From positions 1-64,000 of the forward strand of contig NZ_BAHD01000032.1 in assembly GCF_000298215.1 (NCBI RefSeq): a DNA stretch of 64,000 bases. Reading direction: 5' to 3'. Below, piece by piece: positions 6,910-16,045 of the stretch. This DNA comes from Kineosphaera limosa NBRC 100340. Its GTDB lineage: Bacteria > Actinomycetota > Actinomycetes > Actinomycetales > Dermatophilaceae. Position 1 is the stretch's first letter; every line of letters begins with the position of its first letter. Below the pieces are notes generated by a model, which saw only the letters and a program-made list of their open reading frames with translations, was not told the origin of the DNA and searched no databases. A program made the translations under genes and the position numbers.

Positions 6910-9900
6910 GTGAGCTCTGCAGCCAAGCTGCGCACCCTCGGCCGCGGAACCGCCGTCATCGCGTCCGCCGCCCTTGTCATGACTTCGTTCGGTCCCGCGG
7001 CCTTCGCGGCCTGGGACGTTCCGCCGCAGGGCGGCTCGATCACCAGCCAGCCGGACCCGGCTGTCGGGATCGTCGACACCGACCAGAAGGCTGCTGGCAC
7101 GCAGGGCGCCACGCTCGTGCAGGCCGGACAGGACGCGCAGGACCTCAACGACCTGCGTCTGGTTCTCCCGAACAGCTTCCAGCGCGGTGACGTCATCGAC
7201 CTGCGAGTCTTCGACCGCAGCGCCACCCAGACGAACAACGGCCGCGGCAACGCGGGCCCGTCCACCAAGATGGAGTTCTCCGCCGACCCTGACGTCGCCG
7301 TCAGCGACCCCATCGCCGGCGACTCGATCGTCGGCACCACCGGTCGCGCCAACGCCGACGTGGCACCGATCGCGACGACGCACAAGAACGAGACCGAGAC
7401 CGGCACCGGTAACCCGTGGCAGGCTGCCACGGGCGCGACCGGCCTGGCCGCTCAGCGCCCGGGTGTCACGCCCGCGTTCGAGGTGTCCCGCGTTGCTAGC
7501 ACCGGCAGCTCCTACCGTGACACGATTCGGCTGCGCGTCACCTCGGACCCGTCCACCGGTGACCCCAACGCTCGCTGGGGCGTCCGCCTCCAGAACTTGA
7601 AGGTCGACCTCGGCGCCCAGGTCACCCCCGGCGAGCTGCGCATCGTGCCGTTCGCCTACAACGGCCAGACGGACAAGCTCATCGCAGCCCCCGACCTGTT
7701 CGGCAACATTGAGGCCCAGGCCTTCCTCAACGCGAGCGACCGCCAGCCGCAGCGCCAGATCCTTGTCTACACGGTGCCTGGCTACGTTGCTCCGGTGCGC
7801 TTCGACGCGGGCAACCCGAACATCACCGCGCAGGCGGGTGCCCAGTCGATCGGCGACCTGAAGATCACCGAGACTCACGGCGCGTCGCTAACCCAGGGCT
7901 CGTACACGGTGGCCATCACGGGCGCAACGATCGCCAACACCAACACCAGCGAACTCCGTGCCACCATCTCCGACGGCGGCACCACCGAGACTGTTTCCAT
8001 CGGGAACTGGGTCACCACCGGCAGTGACCGCACGGGCTTCACCTTCAACCTCGCCAACACCGACGTCAGCCGGGTTTCGACGATCACCGTCTCGGGCCTT
8101 ATGCTCAACGGCACTGCTCCCGGCCGGCTCTCGTTCCAGCTCTCAGGCGGTTCGGTCGACCAGTGGCTTGCCGACGGTGGGCAGTCTCAGGCTGTCATGA
8201 ACAACGGCACCCAGGTTGTGGCCGGCAGCCCTGCCTTCGTCGGCAGCGGCGCCACCGCAAGCAACGCTGGGGTGACCTCGGCAAGCGGCACCCAGACCGG
8301 CGCCAGCCAGCTCACCACGGGTGACTACACCATCGCGGTCGCCACCGGGGGTGGTGTCCTCGAGCTACGTGATAAGAACGGCGACGTCGTCGGGCGCGCC
8401 TTCGTCGCAGACCCGACCGCCTTCACCCTAGCTGCCCCGTACTCGGGCACCGTCGGGTTCTCCCGAGACGTTGTCGCCGGCGAGACCGTACGGGTCCGCG
8501 GCACGCAGGCGCAATCCGCCGCCCTGACTCGCACCCCGCCCACAACTAGCTCAACAGTCGCGGGTACCTGGGATGCAGCGACCTACAGTGTCGTGCGGCT
8601 CGACGACGGTACACTGGCCATGCGTGCGGCGGGCAGCACAACCAACTATGCGACGAGCACCGACGGTCTCACCTTCAACCGCACGGGCGCTACCGCGGGT
8701 AGTGTTGTCCTCGATGCGGATGGGGCCATCGCGGGGGACTCATACGCCATTTCCACCATTGCGGTGACGACTGTGTCAGCGGTGCCCGACAACACTGCGG
8801 CACTGCCGGGCGCCTCGACAATCACCCCTGATCCTGCGGCGGGCGCGTCCACGACCCTGCTGTTGCCGCCAACCGGCACCTACACGGCGTACAACTACGT
8901 CGACGACGGCTGGGTACTCGAGGATGCCAGCGGCAACCAGGTGGCCACCTCCACCGACGCCGCCGTCTGGACGCTAGTTGGAGACTACTCCGGCACAATC
9001 ACGCTGAACTCCTCCACCGGACCGGCCGTTCCTGCCCCTCTCGTGGACACCGCCGAGGTCACCATCAACACTGGTGCCACGGTTGCCACCGTGCCGATGG
9101 CAAACCCGACGGTGACGATCTCCGGGCCTACCCCCGCAGCGGGCACGTTCACGGTGGACGGCACGGACCTGCGCAACACGGCGAACGCGATCGTTGCGTC
9201 CACGACCGATGGTGGTCGCACCTTCGTCGGAACTGGTCCGCTGGCCGGCACAACGTTCACCGCTTCGGCTGTGCTGCTGGACGGCGCCACGATCGTAGTC
9301 TCGGCGGTCGCGGGTGCCATCAACCAGGTGGACATCGAGGGTCCGCTGGACAGCCTCATCCAGGTGGGTACGGTGTCTGCCGGCACGGCCGCCATCGGTG
9401 GCACGAACCGGTTCGACACGGCTCGCAAGATCGCGCACTTGTTCGGCGGAAACCCGGACATCGCGATCGTCGTTAACGGATTGAACGCCCCCGACGCGCT
9501 GTCGGCAGGCTTCCTCTCCCAGCGTGAGGGTGCTCCGATCCTGCTGGCCACGCCGCGCGTGCTCCCGCAGGAGACCGTTGAGGCGCTTCGTGACCGCGGT
9601 GTCCGTAAGGTGTACGTCGTCGGTGGCGAGGCTGCCGTCGGTCGTTCCGTGACCGACCAGCTGCGCAACCAGGACGCCTACATGTGGGACGACGCGGCCA
9701 AGGCGATCAAGCCTCGCGGTGGCAAGCTTGAGGTTGTCCAGCTGGGTGGCGCGAACCGCTACGCCACCAACTGGGTCGTCAACACCTACGCGGCGGCGCA
9801 GACGGCCAACTCGGCCCCGGTAGGCAAGATCGCGACGGGCTACGGCCAGCCGCTCAAGACGACCGGTCTCGTCGCTCGCGGCGACCAGTTCGTTGACGCG

Positions 9901-10842
9901 CTGACGGCCAACGTGCTCTCGGCTGGTCGCACCGGTGCGCTGACGCGCAGCGTTGCTGCTGGTGAGAGCGTCAAGAGCATCGTGGCGGCGAGCGGCTTCC
10001 CGATCCTGCTCACGCCCAGCGACGTGGACAAGTTCGCGGTCGGCATTTACACGGTGAGCGGCACCAGCCTCGAGGTTGGTGGCGACCAGGTCGGTCTTGT
10101 CAACGCCGGCACGGGGCTCGTCGAGCCCACGACCGTCGGCACGTCGACGGTCGTCGCGAGCAACGCCTACCTGTCCGGCAACGTGCAGTTCAGCGCCGCG
10201 CCCTCTGGCACGTTCCGGGTGACGGCGACCCAGGCCACGTCGGCGCAGTACATCTACGACGCCAACGCCACGGCCCGAGTCAACGCGCTGCCGGTCGTCC
10301 TCACCTCGCCGGACGGCCTGCGGCCCGAGGCTGCGGCTCAGTTCCGGGCCATGCACCTTGAGCACGCGCTGCTCATCGGAGGTGACTCCGCTCTGAGCGA
10401 CTCCGTCAAGACGGGCATCGAGGGCATCAACAACGCCTCGACGCTCCGCCTGGCCGGTGCCGACCGCTGGGCTACGGCTAAGGTCGTTAACGAGTTCGCG
10501 ATGCGCGCCGACACGGCGACGCAGGCGGGCGACGTTCCCGGCCTCGGCTTCCGCGGCAACCGCGTCTACACCGATGCGGCTGGCACGACGCTGTACAGCG
10601 GTGAGATGACGGCGTACCTGGCCAACGGGCTGCGGTTCCCCGACGCCCTGGTCGCCGGCCCCATGGTCTCGCGCCAGCGCAACGCTCTGGTCATGACCCT
10701 GCAGAACGAACTGCCCGACCCGACCAAGGCCTTCCTGGTCGACAACGCGGCTCGTATCGACAACGCCGTGGGTCTCGGCCTCGGCCAGGCGGTCTCCACC
10801 GCTGTCATCACCGAGGCGAACCGTCTCGCGGCCACCCGCTGA
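6910..10842 (+). CDS. large secreted surface protein with C-terminal CWB2 repeats
   Basis: 1310 residues. The GTG start at 6910 is fixed by a perfect AGGAGG at 6899-6904. Signal peptide residues 1-33, probably cut at AFA-A. Residues about 35-810 are Thr/Ser/Gly-rich beta sequence with no family I recognise, with repeated segments such as TTGDYTIAVATGG/TTYTAYNYVDDG-like patterns suggesting several Ig-like or adhesin-like domains. From about residue 820 come three CWB2 units (IGGTNRFDTARKIA, LGGANRYATNWVVN, LAGADRWATAKVVN, each with a PDALSAG/VDALTAN/PDALVAG helix). In Clostridioides, CWB2 triplets anchor S-layer proteins to an anionic wall polymer. Size, strong ribosome site and C-rich codon use suggest an abundant surface or S-layer-like protein; this is inference. 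A strong hairpin follows the stop. Confidence 0.85.
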   Translation: MSSAAKLRTLGRGTAVIASAALVMTSFGPAAFAAWDVPPQGGSITSQPDPAVGIVDTDQKAAGTQGATLVQAGQDAQDLNDLRLVLPNSFQRGDVIDLRVFDRSATQTNNGRGNAGPSTKMEFSADPDVAVSDPIAGDSIVGTTGRANADVAPIATTHKNETETGTGNPWQAATGATGLAAQRPGVTPAFEVSRVASTGSSYRDTIRLRVTSDPSTGDPNARWGVRLQNLKVDLGAQVTPGELRIVPFAYNGQTDKLIAAPDLFGNIEAQAFLNASDRQPQRQILVYTVPGYVAPVRFDAGNPNITAQAGAQSIGDLKITETHGASLTQGSYTVAITGATIANTNTSELRATISDGGTTETVSIGNWVTTGSDRTGFTFNLANTDVSRVSTITVSGLMLNGTAPGRLSFQLSGGSVDQWLADGGQSQAVMNNGTQVVAGSPAFVGSGATASNAGVTSASGTQTGASQLTTGDYTIAVATGGGVLELRDKNGDVVGRAFVADPTAFTLAAPYSGTVGFSRDVVAGETVRVRGTQAQSAALTRTPPTTSSTVAGTWDAATYSVVRLDDGTLAMRAAGSTTNYATSTDGLTFNRTGATAGSVVLDADGAIAGDSYAISTIAVTTVSAVPDNTAALPGASTITPDPAAGASTTLLLPPTGTYTAYNYVDDGWVLEDASGNQVATSTDAAVWTLVGDYSGTITLNSSTGPAVPAPLVDTAEVTINTGATVATVPMANPTVTISGPTPAAGTFTVDGTDLRNTANAIVASTTDGGRTFVGTGPLAGTTFTASAVLLDGATIVVSAVAGAINQVDIEGPLDSLIQVGTVSAGTAAIGGTNRFDTARKIAHLFGGNPDIAIVVNGLNAPDALSAGFLSQREGAPILLATPRVLPQETVEALRDRGVRKVYVVGGEAAVGRSVTDQLRNQDAYMWDDAAKAIKPRGGKLEVVQLGGANRYATNWVVNTYAAAQTANSAPVGKIATGYGQPLKTTGLVARGDQFVDALTANVLSAGRTGALTRSVAAGESVKSIVAASGFPILLTPSDVDKFAVGIYTVSGTSLEVGGDQVGLVNAGTGLVEPTTVGTSTVVASNAYLSGNVQFSAAPSGTFRVTATQATSAQYIYDANATARVNALPVVLTSPDGLRPEAAAQFRAMHLEHALLIGGDSALSDSVKTGIEGINNASTLRLAGADRWATAKVVNEFAMRADTATQAGDVPGLGFRGNRVYTDAAGTTLYSGEMTAYLANGLRFPDALVAGPMVSRQRNALVMTLQNELPDPTKAFLVDNAARIDNAVGLGLGQAVSTAVITEANRLAATR

Positions 10843-10889
10843 TCGCAACACCCCATCGGAGAGTGACGGCATGACCGTCTGACCCGAGC

Positions 10890-10926
10890 GGCGGGCCGGA
10901 ACCTGTTAACCAGGTTCCGGCCCGCC
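10890..10926 (+). terminator. strong hairpin after the large CWB2 gene
   Basis: Perfect 16-bp stem (GGCGGGCCGGAACCTG and its complement) with loop TTAAC, 48 bp after the CWB2 stop. No T-run follows, as is common in actinobacterial terminators. Confidence 0.75.
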
Positions 10927-11001
10927 GTGGGCGTTGCCGGCCAGGCACGCCCGCCTCAACTCGATCCCCTAGACCTCCGCCCTCCAGGAGAGTGAAATTC
11001 G

Positions 11002-11442
11002 ATGAAGCGCAGCACCATCTGTGTGGCACTTCCGCTGGCGCTGCTATCCCTCGCCGGCTGCAGCTCTGACAACAGCGCCACCGGCGCCTCGCCTGCCCCC
11101 AACGCCACCGCTGGCGAGTCGCCGGCACCCGCGGTTGCCGACCACACTCCCGGCCAGACCCCGGGCAACGCCGACCAGGGTGACGCCAAAGTCACCAAAT
11201 GTGAGGTCACGCCCAACGGTGTCGAGATAGCCGTCGACATCAAGAACACCACCGAGCAGAAACGCATGTACATCCTCACCGGCGTCGCCTACGACTCCGA
11301 CAAGAAGCCTGTCGCCTCCGCCGCCGTCATGGTCGATGCCGTCGACCCCGGCGCCAGCGGGAGCGGCACCGGCCGCTCGACCGGAGCCGTCGAAGGTGAC
11401 GTCATCTGTGAAGTAACCCAGATCGAGAGCATGCCCCAGTAG
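11002..11442 (+). CDS. small putative lipoprotein
   Basis: 146 residues. Lipoprotein signal peptide with lipobox LAGC (C20), preceded by MKR and a hydrophobic core, so it should be lipid-anchored on the outer face of the membrane. A flexible Ser/Pro/Ala-rich linker (about 22-55) leads to a small beta domain (about 58-146, KVTKCEVTPNGVEIAVDIKN to CEVTQIESMPQ) with two cysteines that may form a disulfide. The N-KNTTEQK segment resembles FxLYD/DUF4352-type Ig-like domains, but I cannot name the family. AGGAGA precedes the ATG. It sits between two strong terminators, hence a single-gene transcript. Confidence 0.75.
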   Translation: MKRSTICVALPLALLSLAGCSSDNSATGASPAPNATAGESPAPAVADHTPGQTPGNADQGDAKVTKCEVTPNGVEIAVDIKNTTEQKRMYILTGVAYDSDKKPVASAAVMVDAVDPGASGSGTGRSTGAVEGDVICEVTQIESMPQ

Positions 11443-11465
11443 CCCTTGCGTCAGTGACCCCCAGA

Positions 11466-11497
11466 GCGGCACCCACGCCTGACGGCGTGGGTGCCGC
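11466..11497 (+). terminator. hairpin terminator of the lipoprotein gene
   Basis: Perfect 14-bp stem GCGGCACCCACGCC/GGCGTGGGTGCCGC with TGAC loop, 24 bp after the stop codon. Confidence 0.8.
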
Positions 11498-11610
11498 GTC
11501 GCGGTTCAGGTTGAGCCCTTGTCGGCCGATGGCGAAGGTAACGACGCAGCTCACCTACCCCCTCTCCTCGCTTGAGCGGGCTCGCGCCGCGAGCGAAACG
11601 GGAGAGAGTC

Positions 11611-13521
11611 ATGTCAGGGACGACGATCGGCGGCGCGCCGAACACACCATCTGAGCCGACGAGGCGCCGTGTCTGTCGCGTGATCGCGCCGTTCGCGGTG
11701 GCGCTCACCGCGTGTGTCTTGAGCGCCGGAGCGGTGCTCTATGTCGAGCCGGCCTTGGCTGCGCCGGCGATCGACACCGCCCAGCGAGGGGCGATCGGGG
11801 CCTTCGTGACGACTCCGACCGCTGAGGCGCTGGTGACTGGGCGCGCCGACATGGTCTCCGTCCGGCCGGCTGCGACAAGCCGTCCGTTGGACCGTCCCGA
11901 CGTGCTGGGCGCCGCTCCGGCCCTGCGATGCACCATCCACGTTGTGCCTGTGGCGTGGCAGGGCAGTCCCGCCGTCAGCCTCGACGAGATTCGCGGGCCG
12001 GTGAACGCGGCCGCGCAGTACTGGGCAGACGTCATCCCAGGGCGCATCAGCTTCACGAGTATCAGCTACGCCGACGCCCTGCGCGTCCCCGCCCCGGGCG
12101 GCGGCTGCTCCGAGGCCGCGGGGTCGATGGAGCGGGCCGTGGAAAAGCAACTCGGCGAGCGCTACACCTCCGGAATCCAGGAGCACCTGGTGATCGTCCA
12201 CCCCCGGCGGGACGGCTGCTACGCGGGGTTCGCCAGTGTGTGGAACACCACCGTGTGGATCAACGCGGCAGCCGACGGCGGCGTGTAGGCCCACGAGCTG
12301 GGGCACAACCTGGGCCTGGGGCACAGCGGGTTGCACGTCTGCGCTGGCGGGGTGCCCTGGAGCACCTCCTGCAAGTACCAGGAGTATGACGACGCCTGGG
12401 ATGTCATGGGGATGTCCTGGCTCGGGGCCGTGCCTTCGCCCGAGTCACTGCGCCGTGTCGGGCTGCTCGACCCCACCGCTATCCGGACCGTCGCCGGCAG
12501 CGGTCGAGTGACGCTGTCGCCCGTCGCGGGGCAGCGGGGCCTGCTGGCCGCGCGCATCGCGACCAAACACGGTCTGTTCACCGTCGAATACCGGCTGCCC
12601 GTGGGGCGGGACCGGGACATCGACAAGGAGCGGATTCCGCTACGCGGCGGATGGTTCTACTCCAAGCGGGCAGCGGGCAAGGGCGTCGTTGTCCGGTACA
12701 GCCCCGGCAGCTACGGCGACAAGGGGCCGTTCGGTGTGCTTGACATGCACCCCGAGACACCCGCCGAAACCGACCGCGCCCTCCAAGCGGGGGAGCGGTG
12801 GCTCGCCGCCGGTATCGGCGTCGGCGTGCACGTCGTCTCCGCCGACGCCGAACACGCCATCGTCGACATCACCGCGCCCATGGCGACTCCGGTCATCGAC
12901 GAAGGGACCTTCGACCACGGGCTTCGGCGAGGCGCGGTCGTGGCGCGCCGGGCACCCGTCACCGTCTCGTGGGCCGTCGCGCCCGGACTCGAGGCGGTGA
13001 CCATTCGGAACGTCATCAAGGTCAGCGGACAGCGAGACCAGGTGATCGGCAATCGGCGCTCCGTGGCGATCGGGGTACCCGAGGGCTGGACCGACATCAC
13101 CGTGACGCCGCAAAACGCGCGCGGTGAGGGTCAAGGGGTGCGTGTGGGCACCTACATCGACTACTGGACCAACTGGAGCCGCAGCGCCACCGGCCGATGG
13201 GCCAGCGCCCCACTCAAAGGCGCTGTCAGCGGACGGGACACCACCACCCGAACGCGGGGAGCCACCATCACCTTCAAGGTGCCGAACCTGGTCAAAGACG
13301 TCGGCCTCATCGCCAACACCGGCCCCGGCCGCGGCCAAGTGGCGATCCTCGTCGACGGCCGCCGCGTCGACACCATCGACCTCTCCGCTCCGCGGCTGCG
13401 GCCGGCGCAGCCGGTGTGGACCTTGCCGGGGGCTTCGGGCAAGACCGTGAAGGTCGTCAACCTGGCGCCCAAGGGGCGCGAGCTCGTGGGGATCGACGGG
13501 TTCACGATTCTGGGGCTGTGA
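11611..13521 (+). pseudogene. secreted metzincin-type metalloprotease interrupted by one amber codon
   Basis: Reads as one protein except for TAG at 12286-12288. Start ATG 11611 follows GGAGAGAG; a long signal peptide (RRRVCRVIAPFAVALTACVL, cut near ALAAPA) is present. The stop falls immediately before AHELGHNLGLGHSG, a complete HExxHxxGxxH zinc motif, and a DVMGMS Met-turn follows about 30 residues later, so the fold is reprolysin/metzincin-like. After the protease domain the same frame continues for about 350 residues of beta-rich C-terminal domain, ending at 13521. No shift or deletion occurs; one base change would restore the gene. Either a sequencing error, a recent null mutation, or readthrough. 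As it stands only an inactive 225-residue N-terminus would be made. Confidence 0.85.
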
Positions 13522-13612
13522 GCTGCGCGTGCCCCGGGGCTCAGGTGGGCTCTTCTCGCGCCGATGGGGCGCGCGACAGGCCCCTCCTCGTCGACCGTGG
13601 AAGGTCCTTGCC

Positions 13613-14578
13613 ATGAGCCTCCGGTTCCGTCTTGCCGCCGCGCTGGCGGCGTTCGCTCTCGCCGTTGTCGCCGCGCCGCCCGCGCAGGGTGCGGCGGTCA
13701 GTACGCGGGTGTTCGGGCCCGACCGGGTTGCCACCGCCATCGCGGTATACGAGCAGAACCGCGACCTGTTCACCTCCGACACCGTGGTGCTTACCCGCTC
13801 TGACCAATTTCCTGACGCACTGGCCGCCGGGCCGCTTGCAGTGTCGTTGCGGGCACCGGTGCTCATCACGCCGCCCCGGTCCGTGGACCAGCGGGTGCTG
13901 GACACGCTGCGGCGGCAGCGGGTCGAGCGGGTCGTGGTCGTCGGCGGGACCTCGGCGGTGAGTGCTGCTGCTGTCGCTGAGCTTGAGCGGGCGCGCCTGC
14001 AGGTGGAGCGGGTCTCCGGGAACGACCGGTTCACGACCGCCGAGGCTGTCGCGCGCAAGGCCGCGGGGACGGCGTCGGTTCCGGTGTTCGTCGCCGACGG
14101 GATGACCCCGCACGACGCGCTGATCGCCGGCGCGATCGCCGGGAGGGAGCGGGGGGTTGTGGTGCTGTCCGCCGGTGGGCGGCTCACGCCCTCGACGCGG
14201 GCGTTCTTGCAGTCGCGGACCACGAGCACTCGGCTGGGGATAGGCAAGGCCGGGTCGGCTGCCGTAACGACGCTCGGGTTGACGCAGGTCGTCGCTGGTG
14301 GCTCGCCTGAGGCGACCTCCGTGGCTGTGGCGAACTACTGGTACAAGCCGGCTACCTCTGTTGTCGTGACCTCTGCTGCTGGGTGGGGTGACGCGCTTGC
14401 CGGCGCGCCTTTGGCGGCGCTGCGGCGGGCTCCGTTGTTGCTTGCGCCGCCGCGGGAGGTTTCTGGGGCGATGAAGACGTACCTGCGGGGGACTCGTGCC
14501 GACACCATCGTCGTGCTGGGTGGCGAGGCTGCGGTGCCTGCCGGTGTTGAGAGGGAGCTGGTGGCCGCGCGGCGGTAA
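13613..14578 (+). CDS. secreted protein consisting of three CWB2 repeats
   Basis: 321 residues, start ATG 13613 after GGAAGG; the frame is open upstream but the signal peptide begins here (MSLRFRLAAALAAFALAVVA, cut near AQG-A). Three CWB2 units follow: FGPDRVATAIAV...DQFPDALAAGPLA...VVVVGGTSAVS; SGNDRFTTAEAVA...TPHDALIAGAIA; then a third ending TIVVLGGEAAVPAGV. There is almost nothing else, so it is a bare wall-binding module. It may act as wall cap, as a non-covalent adaptor, or as the binding partner of the neighbouring protease; the last two are inference. A small GGCCC-TTCG-GGGCC hairpin at 14611-14624 may end its transcript. Confidence 0.85.
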   Translation: MSLRFRLAAALAAFALAVVAAPPAQGAAVSTRVFGPDRVATAIAVYEQNRDLFTSDTVVLTRSDQFPDALAAGPLAVSLRAPVLITPPRSVDQRVLDTLRRQRVERVVVVGGTSAVSAAAVAELERARLQVERVSGNDRFTTAEAVARKAAGTASVPVFVADGMTPHDALIAGAIAGRERGVVVLSAGGRLTPSTRAFLQSRTTSTRLGIGKAGSAAVTTLGLTQVVAGGSPEATSVAVANYWYKPATSVVVTSAAGWGDALAGAPLAALRRAPLLLAPPREVSGAMKTYLRGTRADTIVVLGGEAAVPAGVERELVAARR

Positions 14579-14721
14579 TTGCCGACCGTTCTGTCTGCGC
14601 CTGGAAAATAGGCCCTTCGGGGCCGGAGGCGGCTTCACTGCGACCCGTTCAGCACGGAAATCCCTTGGCTAGGAGGGCATTTCAGAGATTGTCGCTCCGT
14701 AATATTCCTAGGGATGGGCAT

Positions 14722-14760
14722 AAAAAAGCTGGCACTCGCTACGGGTGTCGCGAGTGCCAG
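14722..14760 (-). terminator. intrinsic terminator of the small membrane protein gene
   Basis: On the minus strand an 11-bp perfect stem (CTGGCACTCGC and complement, loop of ten bases, 14729-14760) is followed by TTTTTT (14722-14727). Classic Rho-independent form, 50 bp after the stop at 14812. Confidence 0.85.
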
Positions 14761-14811
14761 ACGTCCCGAACTGGGTCAGGAGTGAATCTGGCGTGCGGAG
14801 ATGGATGCTTC

Positions 14812-15039
14812 TCAGAAGATGCGGTCGAGTTGTGCCAAGGTCGTGCCGGCAGAAGCTAGAGCTGTGATCAGGGCAAGGTAGATGCTGTTCATGGCCATGA
14901 AGCTCAGCCAGCCCATTACCCCGCCGATGATGAGGGCTGCGATCGCAAGGAGGACGAACCTCTCTGTTACGAGAGGCTGGCGCGCCGTGTCCGGCGGGCG
15001 CTCGGGGAGATCCTCCATCGACGTTGGTGGTGTACCCAT
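14812..15039 (-). CDS. small two-TM membrane protein
   Basis: 75 residues. The ATG at 15039 follows GGAAGGGA. The N-terminal 27 residues are polar (TSMEDLPERPPDTARQPLV). Two membrane segments follow, about FVLLAIAALIIGGVMGWLSF and IYLALITALASAGTTL, ending in a short cytosolic tail QLDRIF. No family recognised. It is divergent from the TetR-like gene at 15139 with a palindrome in the 99-bp gap, so it is the most likely target of that regulator, perhaps a small transporter subunit or stress membrane peptide. Confidence 0.7.
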   Translation of the reverse strand: MGTPPTSMEDLPERPPDTARQPLVTERFVLLAIAALIIGGVMGWLSFMAMNSIYLALITALASAGTTLAQLDRIF

Positions 15040-15093
15040 GATGTCCCTTCCCTGTCGTCGACCCGCCGCGGTAGCGGACCGTCTGATAGCATA

Positions 15094-15111
15094 GTAAGCA
15101 AGGGTGCTTAC
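15094..15111. promoter_or_regulatory. palindromic operator between the small membrane gene and the TetR-like gene
   Basis: GTAAGCA-AGGG-TGCTTAC, a perfect 7-bp-armed palindrome in the divergent promoter region, next to A/T-rich -10-like sequence (TAGCAT, TAGTAA). Position and symmetry fit binding by the TetR-like dimer encoded next door. Confidence 0.7.
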
Positions 15112-15138
15112 ATAAATCAATCAAAGGTGGGCAGTGGT

Positions 15139-15858
15139 ATGAGCCGGGTGTCAGGGCGCGATCCAGAGCTAGTCCAGCAAGTGCTCGCTGACGTGGTGTG
15201 GCGACATGCCAAGCGCCAGGTTGCGGACGAGCGGGCGGCAGGTCTGCCATGGCTAGATGTCCGTGTCAGTGACATCGTTGACGAAGCCAATGAGCGGCTG
15301 CGGACGCTCGGGCAGCCTGCCATCACGGTCAGCTTCATCACCAAGCACTACGGCACCAAGGATGAGTTTCTTGACTTGGCGATAGCCAGCTACCTTGGCC
15401 CCTCCGTCACAGACGCGCAGGCGTTGGTCGATGAGATGGAGGTCAGCCTCGCGGCAGGTCAGGCGCCAAGGGAGGTCCGTCGCCAGGCTGCCGAGCGCGA
15501 TCTCGAGGGTATGGTTACAGGCGATGCCCCGTGGACGCGGATCTGGCTAGCGATGCACTCAAGCAGTGCGCGTCAAGACATCCGAGCGGTGCTTGGGAGA
15601 GTCTACGACGAGTTCGACAGAGTTATGATTCCTCTATATGAGAAGGAACTTGCCTCGCGCGGCCGGGTTATGCGACATGGTCTGTCCACGATTGATCTGG
15701 CCGCTGCCTTCACGGCGCTGACGGAGGGCCTCGCAATGCGAACCCTGTCTCATGAGGACCTCGATCACAGTCAGGCGAGGCGCCTGACTGCCCTAGTCAG
15801 CGAAGAGATCTTGGTCGCCTTCAGTGAACCTGCTTCCGGCCAAGTGCCGGTATCATAG
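15139..15858 (+). CDS. TetR-like transcriptional regulator
   Basis: 239 residues. The N-terminal part has a TetR-type helix-turn-helix (VSDIVDEANERLRTLGQPAITVSFITKHYGTKDEFLDLAI in pieces, about residues 45-85): 'KHYGTKDEFLDLA' is the recognition-helix/FxSKeel equivalent. The helix-turn-helix is preceded by an unusually long N-terminus. The C-terminal part is helical and would bind an effector. ATG 15139 is preferred over GTG 15127 because AAAGGTGGG lies 9-16 bp upstream. A perfect palindrome at 15094-15111 is the likely operator. Codon use is less GC-biased than the genes to the left, suggesting acquired DNA. Confidence 0.7.
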   Translation: MSRVSGRDPELVQQVLADVVWRHAKRQVADERAAGLPWLDVRVSDIVDEANERLRTLGQPAITVSFITKHYGTKDEFLDLAIASYLGPSVTDAQALVDEMEVSLAAGQAPREVRRQAAERDLEGMVTGDAPWTRIWLAMHSSSARQDIRAVLGRVYDEFDRVMIPLYEKELASRGRVMRHGLSTIDLAAAFTALTEGLAMRTLSHEDLDHSQARRLTALVSEEILVAFSEPASGQVPVS

Positions 15859-16045
15859 CGTCGAAGCAGCAGCAGCTGCTCGCCCCGGCCGTATGTGGCT
15901 ACTTCGGCCTGGCGCTCCTCCAAGGATTGCGTCGCGCACCTTCGCAGTAGCCGGCGGGCGCGAGGGGCGGCCGATCACATCACCGTGACTCGCCAGGCCC
16001 TCAAGTCGGCTCCAGGGATCCGGGACGGCGCTTTCGGGGAGGAAG

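Noticed and set aside
8974-10872. Long antisense open frame (632 codons) opposite the CWB2 gene
   Set aside because: It mirrors the strongly G/C-biased codons of the real gene; no ribosome site and no recognisable domain, while the sense strand has CWB2 repeats.
12286-12288. TAG as pyrrolysine or regulated recoding
   Set aside because: No pyrrolysine machinery or stem-loop context is visible, and the residue needed there is not conserved as a special amino acid in metzincins; mutation or error is simpler.
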